The position numbers were made by a program, and so were the translations under genes. From Epiperipatus broadwayi (Eukaryota > Onychophora > Udeonychophora > Euonychophora > Peripatidae), in NCBI GenBank assembly GCA_028023455.1, contig JAQFVV010012422.1, forward strand, positions 8,109,210-8,173,209: a stretch of DNA of 64,000 nucleotides. The letters are read 5' to 3'. Below are positions 56,235-64,000 of the stretch, piece by piece; position 1 is the first letter of the stretch; every line of letters begins with the position of its first letter. The notes under the pieces are model-generated. The model was not told the DNA's origin and did no database searches. It worked only from the letters and a program-made list of their open reading frames with translations.

Positions 56235-57065
56235 GTAAAGAATTCTCCATATCCATAGTTTTGGCTTCAGTATATTGATGGCACATTTGTTGTATGCCTA
56301 CATGACAAAACACTATTACAAACATTCCGGGCACAAATCAACAACATGTCTTCTTCAATTATTTTTACAATAGGATCAGAACAAGAACAAAAATGCCTTT
56401 CTTAGATATTCTTCTGACAAGACTCCCTCATGGCAGACACTCCCCTCAAAGAAAAAACTTAGCATACACATCTAATCATGATAGAACCCCAAACATAGAT
56501 TTATTCTATCACAATGAACCAGAGCAAAAAAAGTTTGTTCCAAAATTTAGTGATTTGGCAAAAGAAAATATCTACAGAAAATAAACTCGTGAAGATCAAT
56601 TATCCACCAGTGGTTTTCAAGAAAATCTTAGCCAACAACAAAAAAAAACAATTATAGATATATACTGAATCCATATATATAAGAAATAGCAGACAAATTT
56701 AAAAATAAATCGGCAGTTAATATAAACCAGAACAATTTTCTAAAGCCATAGCACACAATGAATAACCCCATCTACAAAAACTAAGCATTAAATGCTGGAA
56801 AACAAAAACTGTATCTACAAAATATCATGCAAATGTGGAAGAGTATATATGGGTAAAAACAGTCATCCAATTAAAAAGTGATTAAAAGAATAAAAACTGA
56901 TGATTAGAAATCAAAAAAGAGATATATCTAAAGTAGCAGACCATACATGTAGTAATTAGTATATCTTTGAGTGGGATAAGAAAAACATTGGGGAAATAGA
57001 AAAAACACAAAGAAGAAAATTTAAAGGAGTTGCTCATTTGACGACCCCATTGGTTAATCCAGTAT
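56235..57065 (+). pseudogene. Penelope-like element remnant (RT and GIY-YIG), plus
   Basis: Plus-strand partner, head-to-head with the previous one. YIDGTFVVCLHD (motif C, YVDD changed to YIDG), FRAQINNM ... FTIGSEQEQKMPFLDILLTR, YTSNHDRTPNIDLFYHN, FSDLAKENIYRK, then CIYKISCKCGRVYMGK with PIKK and KVADHTC (GIY-YIG nuclease). The 63-codon open frame 56393-56584 is its best-preserved part. Stops occur at about 56582 and later. In the family the protein nicks DNA and copies RNA at the site. Confidence 0.82.
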
Positions 57066-57069
57066 GATA

Positions 57070-58215
57070 AATCATGATGTTTGAAACCCTCTCATTAATT
57101 TTGACCTTAAAAAGAAGAGAAATCAAGAGGATCTTCATACAGATGAGTATATGAAGTTTACACTAACTGTTGTCTTTAATGGAATAGATTATATTCACAA
57201 ATATAAGTGTTCCAGTATATAACTACAGCTACAATACTATCAACACAAACTTTTAGACAAATGACATTGAATTAGTTTTACTAAAGAAGCATCAATCTAT
57301 CTTTCACATTCTTTATATAGAATAATTGCAAAATCATTTTAATATATAAATTCTGTATTTTATAAATTTAAAGAAAAAAAAAGTTTGTTCATTATCTATA
57401 TACAATTTTTTTTTTTTACAAATATGCACCTTAGACTTAAAATGGTCACAGTAATTTTAGTTACATATAAATACAGCCAAATTCCAACTTGATATAACAT
57501 TAATCTATTCATTGAGATCATTTTTGACCATAAGATAATATATCATGAAGCATGGTAACAAACTTTATCTCTACGCACTATTTCAAATCTAACTACAAGT
57601 TCACTCAATTACTAAATACACTATAAAAATTCTACACCTAAAGGTTGTAGTTTAACATAAAGTACTTATGTAAGTTAAGAATAGGACTATCAGTGTTTTA
57701 GAAGTGAAATTAACAATTAAACTACAAAAAATTATTTCTATGACTCCGGGTTCAATTTAATTATTTTCTCACCACTGAGTTCTCATGTTGTGTTCTCATC
57801 TATTCACAAGTAGAATATTTATCTATTAGTGAACAGATCCTAAAAAAATTATTGTTATCTTTCCAGTTGATTATTTTTCTAGCTAAGCAAACCTGAATAA
57901 CATGGTGTTATTTTATCTTATTGTCACAATGGCTGAGTTTAATGTAATAAACGAGCTCAATAATCCATAAGATCAGAATAATATTATTAAAGTTTTGTTA
58001 TGAAATCATCATACATCTCTGTATGTAAATCATAATGGAGAAAATAGCAAATGATTATTTTTATATAGAAATGAGTAAAAGGAAAAGAACATACCAAATG
58101 GTTATAAAAATGAGACTTTTATAGGGATAATACATCTATTTATAATTCTAGTATAATTTTCTAATTTTCCCTATAGTAACTGTAATTTAAAAATGTACAC
58201 TTTCCTTGGGTGTGC
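57070..58215. other. AT-rich DNA without recognisable features
   Basis: No feature recognised. Confidence 0.4.
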
Positions 58216-58222
58216 TATGAAA

Positions 58223-58375
58223 AGTTTATTTATTCTTTTACCATGACATGCTTAATTCATTTAACATAGTAGGCTTAGCGTGCTTTCAACAAGCTTGGAG
58301 CCACACTAGTTGGAAACATACTAAGCCTATTATGTTAAATGAATTAATCATGTCATGGTAAAAGAATAAATAAGC
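58223..58375. repeat. Palindromic element, well conserved arms
   Basis: Arms 58223-58274 and 58319-58375 ('tattcttttaccatgacat' against its reverse complement, and 'aattcatttaacatagtag' likewise) pair with four or five mismatches around a 44-bp centre. Typical of a short MITE; no clear target duplication. Confidence 0.85.
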
Positions 58376-58379
58376 TCTT

Positions 58380-59950
58380 AGAACACAAACTGAAAGTGTT
58401 TATTTTTGAATGCATTTATTTAATAATTTAATAGTGACTTATGGGTAATGCATTGTTGTAAATTAGTTACAGATGCTCCTTTTCTCATTAGAAACTCCCA
58501 ATTAATTCATAGTATTCAATTAGTTAAGAACCATTTCAAAATATATGGTGATTTTCTTTACATGTACAATATTTAAAATTGAGGTTTGGAACTTACAATC
58601 TTTTTGATATGTTAAACCAATGTTTTTATACATTTGTATTGTAATCTGGTAAATCTGATATGTAGAAATTCCAAATCTCTTAACATATTTTCCAGCCACT
58701 GTTTGTCACATGAAGGGTTCTAGGAAGTGTAGAATGCCAGAAGACTATTAATATTTGCATTGATGTTTTTTATGCTTGTTCTGTGCATGAATTTAGTCAT
58801 AGTGAATTCTTTTAAATAGTACATTAGGAACACTTCTTTTTCATAGGAACTATGGGTTGGCTGTAGTCATGAAGACATTCAATGATTTTCAAAAAAATCT
58901 ACATAGGATATAAATGATTTTCAAACAAATCTACATAGAATATGCCATGTCCTTAATTCTTTAAATCAATGCTACTGACTGGGAAAACTTAGAAATACTC
59001 ATAGTAAGAACTATTGTGATTAGAATTATGTCATTAAATGCAAATTAAGCCTGGACTTTGTATATCTAGGATGGATATGTATATTTTCAAGATTAGGTCC
59101 AGTATCTCCACCAACAAAGTTTCAATCTGTATCACAGTATGTCCCAATGAAAAGTGACTAGTTTTTTCTCCAAGTTGTTTGCATGTATTAAACATAATAT
59201 GTAGTGACATGATTTGACTATTCACCACAAAATTTCAAGGTGATACACATGATTGGATCATAAGTTATGACATGAAATGAAAATATGACCATCTTCAATG
59301 CTCTTTGTGCCATCATAAGATCTTGAAAACTATTTTAAAATGTTCTTCTGACTCAAGTATTCACTGCCATACATAGTTTGAATTTGTCAAATGTTTCAGA
59401 AGTAGTTTTGGTAATAATTGTGCATCGTTCCATTGCAGGTTGAGGTACGATATATTCTGTCACATTCCATGTCATAATTCATGATCCAAATATGCTAGCA
59501 TCTTTAAATTTTTGTGGCTAAACTATGTTGCTACATAACACATGAACTCATTCAGAGATGTCACTTCAGGCAGCTTGGATAAATAGTGACCAATTACCTT
59601 TTCACTGGGATATATTGTAGCCGTTAAAGTAAAATCTACTTGTTATTCCTAACAATTATATCTTACTTTAAAAACATACATTATAATACAGTACATACTT
59701 TTTTCTTTGTAAAATATTTATCTATTCAAGGTGAAATCTCAATAAAGCAATCATTTGTCACATTTTTTATTTCAAATACATAATCTTTACTAAATCTTAG
59801 CCATAATTTTTATACTGTGACTTTCTTATTCAATAAGCAGGTGCAAATTAGATATCTCTATTATATAAATTACTATCTTTTAATGCATATATTAAATCAC
59901 TTTTTCCTAATAACTTTTCAATTTTTGCTCAACAATTTTTACTAATTAAT
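58380..59950. other. AT-rich DNA without recognisable features
   Basis: No gene recognised. 'ttttcaaaaaaatctacat' and 'ttttcaaacaaatctacat' near 58880-58935 form a short local duplication. Confidence 0.4.
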
Positions 59951-59954
59951 TTAA

Positions 59955-60080
59955 ATGAATGGTTATGCCAAACATTCTTACGAAGTTTGAAGATCGGAAG
60001 TGACAAAGCTGTAGTATTATTCACAAACCTTGGGCTTCCAAGTTTACCAATACATTACTGTGATAAACTATGCAAGGCAT
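59955..60080 (-). repeat. SINE family B copy
   Basis: 'cttacgaagtttgaagatc', 'ccttgggcttccaagtt', 'ataaactatgcaaggcat' in minus order. Confidence 0.65.
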
Positions 60081-60564
60081 TAACCAGTTTTTTCCCAGTA
60101 TAACTATTTTTATTTTACTATTTATTAAATTAATTTTTTAACCTTTTATTTCTTTGCAATTCCTTATATCAGCACCCCATTTTTTTCAGTTATGTTCCTT
60201 CTTTAAAAACTATTTTAATATTTACACACACACTTACCAAGTGTTAACCTTTTAACTGACAAATTTTCTTATGCCAGATTGAGTAAAATTTTGACTAATT
60301 TTATTAAGTAATTATGGTTCTAGTACATTTCTATTCATAAAAATATTAATGTATAATAATCAGAATTGATATAATTTAGCTTCTAAAAATTGAATTATTT
60401 TATATTTATATTGTTTAAATGTGATGAAAAATTTTAAATAACATTAATAACTATTAAAAAATATTTTAAAAAACATAAGAAAAATAGGCTGCAGTAAAGC
60501 AAAAGAATTATATTTCAACCAATCATAACGTGTAATCACCATTGATTTCTCATGTTTTAAAAGT

Positions 60565-61110
60565 TACAACTGTTATTAAACAGGCAAAACTCTCCATACA
60601 GTAGTGCCACTCAGTACAAGCTAGAGTAATCATTGGATGCCAGAAGGCTTGTGCATAAAATGCCTATCTAGTGCCTACTCATCCAATATCCCCAGACTAG
60701 TTTCTGGCTTGTGGCCTTTGAAAGTGAGGAACTTTGGATCTGAGAGCACTGCAGATAAATCTTAAGATCTAATGCAACCCTCTAGCTGCCATCTTTCATC
60801 TCTACTTAACTACAAAACTATGAGAATCAAATTTAAAACATAATATTTTCAATCTAAACCCATTAGCTTATATAGTCATATAGATCTGAACTCAGTTCAG
60901 TACCCATACATTTTGGTGTCTTTGGCTCTTTTACAACCATAGCCACCACTATCCTATTAGGAAGGATTGGTATTAAACCACTGAATATCACATGATCACC
61001 ATTTCTCATGCTTGCTCATAACTGTTATTAAGCAGGCAAAACTGTCCATACAGCAGTGCCACTCAATGCAAGCCAGAGTAATCAATGGATGCCAGAAGGC
61101 TAATGGGCTT
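60565..61110 (-). repeat. Repeat family A, tandem pair in minus orientation
   Basis: The unit start 'actgttattaaacaggc' at 60569 recurs as 'actgttattaagcaggc' at 61021 (offset 452 bp), so one full unit and the start of a second. The hammerhead segment (about 60680-60745) has lost CTGATGA (reads CTTTCAA) while stem II, GAAA, GTC and stem I halves remain. Confidence 0.85.
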
Positions 61111-61435
61111 TGATTGAAAATATTATTATGTTTTCAATTTGATTTTCATAGTTTTGTAGTTAAGTAGAGATAAACGGTGGCTGCTGGAGGGTTGCATTAG
61201 ATCCTAAGATCTAGGTGCAGTGCTTTCAGATCCAAAGCTCCTCACTGATGATAGCCACAAGCCAGAAACTAGTCTGGGGATATTGGATGAGTAGACACTA
61301 GATAAGGCTTTTATGCACAAGCCTTCTGGAATCCATTGATTACTCTGGCTTGCACTGAATGGCACTACTGTATGGAAAGTTTTGTCTGTTTAATAACAGT
61401 TATGAGTAAGTATAAGAAATGGTGATTATGTGAAG
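61100..61435 (+). repeat. Repeat family A, plus unit
   Basis: Inverted relative to the previous entry, joined after 'ccagaaggct' at about 61100. Carries the best-preserved family A hammerhead core. Confidence 0.85.
61230..61288 (+). ncRNA. Type-I hammerhead ribozyme motif (family A), intact core
   Basis: Outer stem I ATCCAA (61230-61235) with TTGGAT (61283-61288), internal loop AGC/TA, inner stem I TCCTCA (61239-61244) with TGGGGA (61275-61280, one G-U pair), core CTGATGA 61245-61251, stem II 61252-61264 (GC closing pairs with an A-C mismatch), GAAA 61265-61268, stem III from ACTAGT (a palindrome, 61268-61273), cleavage triplet GTC ending at 61274. Twelve stem I pairs plus every invariant core base. 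Stem III is two pairs, or six if two molecules pair at ACTAGT, as proposed for minimal hammerheads of Penelope-like elements. Stem II is the weak part. Confidence 0.72.
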
Positions 61436-61439
61436 TTAC

Positions 61440-62710
61440 CACTGCTGATTATTCATTTCTGTTGTCTTTTCTGCTTCTAAAATTAAATAATTTAAATAAA
61501 AATCTAAATCTAGCCACATTATTAGTCAATATAATGTGAAAAACAATCATAAATACATAAATATTTATGAAAAATAGTTGTGTTTTGCTAATTGTCACCG
61601 AATGTCATTGATATGAAAATAGTGGTCAAGCATTACTCATTTGTCTTGATTATTTTTCTTCTAAAATTTTCAAGTCAAAGTTTATATTTAAGTATAGTAT
61701 TGTAAAAAATTAATTATGAATGTAAAAAAATATGAAAAATATATTTATTTACATTTAAAATCTATTACAAAATCATAAAACATTTTGCTTGTGATTTCTG
61801 ACTTTGACAGTAAGAAACATCTGATCAACAATGGCCGAAATTGGCAGTTGGTGCTTTGATGTATCTTATAAGGTAAAAAAATAGACAATTAGCTCTTTGT
61901 ATGACCCTATAAAGTCAGCAAAATTCAATTTTTTTGCAAAAACACTGCCAAATATGAATTTTTTTTGGAATTAAAATTTTAAATATAGATTAAGCCATGA
62001 ATTTACTATAAAATTAGGATAAAATGAAGAATATGTGATAAAAAATGGCAGATGGTGGGTGCAAAATGTAACAATAATATTTCTTTTTTGTAATAGGCAA
62101 TTATGTTAAAGTAGTCAGGGCTGACTGAATGAAGTTACATGATTGATGTATGTGCTCGCATAACTTTGTGATTGAATCGGGATAAAACTTGAGCATTGTT
62201 TCAAATAGGTACAGATTTGTAAATAAATTTAACATTTTTTCAGATAACATAGCCAATTTAATTAATCATTCCAATTACAGTAAGTAAATGGGCAACTGTC
62301 TATTCAAAAGCAGTTGATAAGCCAAGCAAATAATAACAGAAAGTGATTTATAGTAACTATAAAATGTATATGTATTCAAGATTTGCCATCTCTATAAGCT
62401 TGAGAAAGTAGATGTACATAACCATTATAAATTTCTGGGAAATGTGACAAAGCTTTTAATAATGTAAGAAGTTTAACAAAATTTACTATGTATTTCTAAA
62501 TATTATAGATAATAGAATCAATTGTATTGGGCAGGGGATAACACACAAGTGTACACTGCTAACCAAGTGTTATTTTTTAAACTAGTTATTTCAGGCTACA
62601 TCAGGCAAAAATATTTATCACACACATATATATAACTAACAATATCTCATTACCATATTCTTTACTTGCAGCATAACAGCATCTCTTTATCATAGTCATA
62701 ACTTGCAGCT
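61440..62710. other. AT-rich DNA without recognisable features
   Basis: No feature recognised. Confidence 0.4.
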
Positions 62711-62714
62711 GCTG

Positions 62715-63006
62715 TGCACTGATTAAACTGAATTAAGGTGTTTTCAATTTAAGATTCATAGTTTTGTAGTTAAGTGGAGATAAAAGATGGCTGGTAGAGG
62801 GTTGCATTAGATCCTAAGATCTAGGTGCAGTGCTCTCAGGTTCAAGGCTCCTCCTCATTGACAAAAGCCACAAGCCAGAAACTAGTCTGGGATATTGGAT
62901 GAGTAGGCACTAGGTGGGGATTTTATGCACAAGCCTTCTGGCATCCATTGATTACTCTAGCTTGCTGTGTGTGGCAATACATATAGTGAGTTTTGCCTGT
63001 TTTAAT
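62715..63006 (+). repeat. Repeat family A unit ending at a LINE
   Basis: Runs from 'ctgaattaaggtgttttca' to 'gagttttgcctgttttaat' and stops where LINE sequence begins. It shares the variant 'tagcttgctgtgtgtggca' only with the 49.1-49.6 kb unit, so those two are closest relatives. Its hammerhead segment (62838-62900) is decayed. Confidence 0.8.
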
Positions 63007-64000
63007 TAGTTACACAACTTATGGATATGAGTAGGAATTCAGGTAGATAGTTATATATGAGTTTTACAGACATAAAGAAGGAATATGATAGAGTAAATAG
63101 AAATAGATTATGGGTAAGTTTAGCAAATTTGGGTGGATGAAGTCTTAGTGGATATTATTAAGAGATTATATGAAAATAATTATTATACATATCAATTTGG
63201 GGATATAGAATCAGTTAAAATTAAAAATGGGGTGGGACTAAGGCAAGGATCCCCTATGTCACCTATTTTGTTTTTGTTGTATTTGAATGAAATGGAGAGA
63301 GAAATAGAAAGACTATGAAGAGGGATAGAGATACTGTTAATAGGTGGCAAGGGAGTATATACTTTGTCAGGACTTTTTTTTGCAGATGATAACTTTTTGT
63401 GTACAGAAAGAAAAGAAGATATGGAAGTTATGCTGAGGACATGCACAAGGGTGAATAAAGAGATGGGGATTAAATTTAGTGAAGAAAAATCAAATATAAT
63501 GATGGTTAATAGTGGGGAAAGAGAAGACAAAGAATTTTTATTGGGGGATATAAAGTTAAGTGTGGTGGATAGATATAGTTATTTGAGAATCATCTTAAGT
63601 AATCATTGCTTGGGTGAATGGGAGAAAAAATTGGCAAATGAAGCAAAGGAAAGAAAGCATTGATAAAGAAATTAAACATTATTTTCATATAATAAATATG
63701 ATGTAGCTAGAATTGTATGGAAGGGAGTTGCAATAGCAGGGATAACATATGGCAATGGTGTGTTGTGTGTTAGTAAAGGGGTATTAGATTATTTCAAAAA
63801 AGTACAGGGAAGTAGGAAGACATGCATTAGATGCAGATGTGTGGGTAGTAAAGAAGGCAATTCAAGGAGAAATGGGATGGTCATGTTTTATATGAGAGAT
63901 ACAAAAAGCAAAATGAAAATGTTTTATAGATTGCAGTTTATAGATAGTAAAAGAATAGACAAAGTAGTATTTAATTGGGTTATGAGTAAAGGGCAGGCAA
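63007..64000 (+). mobile_element. 5'-truncated LINE, same family as 51.4-54.2 kb, runs off window
   Basis: Plus-strand copy starting in the RT: SFTDIKKEYDRVNRNRLW (motif A), GLRQGSPMSPILF (motif B; Cys to Ser), FFADDNFLC (motif C, Asp pair kept), then SVVDRYSYLRIILSN. A stop near 63318 and stops at 63661-63666 interrupt it. About 85-90% similar to the other copy by eye. The 3' end lies beyond the window. Confidence 0.88.

Noticed and set aside
63192-63530. 112-codon minus-strand frame
   Set aside because: Antisense shadow of the LINE reverse transcriptase on the plus strand.
1-64000. CRISPR array or bacterial operon structure
   Set aside because: No regularly spaced short repeats, ribosome-binding sites or dense coding; repeats are eukaryotic transposons.

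Overview
This is a window of AT-rich animal nuclear DNA. No intact protein-coding host gene is visible. It looks like intronic or intergenic sequence, built almost entirely from layers of transposable elements of different ages plus one 500-base assembly gap. The repeat mix (Mag/K02A2.6-like Ty3/gypsy element, RTE-type and a second class of LINE, Penelope-like remnants, tRNA-derived SINEs, palindromic DNA elements) indicates an invertebrate metazoan. The second LINE, with its terminal zinc knuckle, recalls LINEs of ticks and other chelicerates, and the one good core promoter has an arthropod-style TCAGT initiator. These are hints only and the species cannot be named. Base composition was judged by eye.

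Layout. 1-15 kb: mostly featureless AT-rich DNA, with degraded SINEs, a GA/GT-rich simple repeat, a candidate TATA/initiator promoter and first exon near 5.9-6.1 kb, a non-autonomous DNA transposon with an 8-bp target duplication (7158-8509), a hairpin repeat near 12.0 kb and a possible recursive splice site near 12.66 kb. 15.1-15.6 kb: gap. 16-23.8 kb: a hammerhead-bearing repeat in partial tandem (16.1-16.7 kb), a second hammerhead-bearing family (19.65-20.35 kb), many tRNA-like SINEs, and a SINE inserted in the middle of an older palindrome (22.5 kb). 23.8-32.2 kb: three decayed LINE copies. One of them is split by a 2.65-kb foldback insertion that itself carries two inverted Penelope-like endonuclease ends. 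32-39 kb: palindromes and a 0.37-kb direct repeat. 39.88-45.23 kb: an almost complete, recently inserted but inactivated Ty3/gypsy retrotransposon. 46-51 kb: SINEs, palindromes and a cluster of the second hammerhead family. 51.4-54.2 kb: a LINE with a near-intact reverse transcriptase. 54.8-57.1 kb: a hammerhead repeat and two head-to-head Penelope-like remnants. 58-64 kb: a palindrome, more of the second hammerhead family, and a 5'-truncated LINE that runs off the window end.

The most interesting signal is two unrelated repeat families (called A and D here). Each repeats with a period of roughly 410-475 bp, in direct and inverted partial dimers, and each carries one type-I hammerhead self-cleaving ribozyme motif per unit: CTGATGA, stem II, GAAA, a tiny stem III, a GTC or GTA cleavage triplet, and a two-part stem I. 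Paired changes between copies support stem I. Short stem III and tandem units are what has been described for hammerheads of Penelope-like elements and animal retrozymes, and Penelope-like reverse transcriptase/GIY-YIG remnants occur in the same window. All functional statements are inference from sequence; no search or folding program was run.
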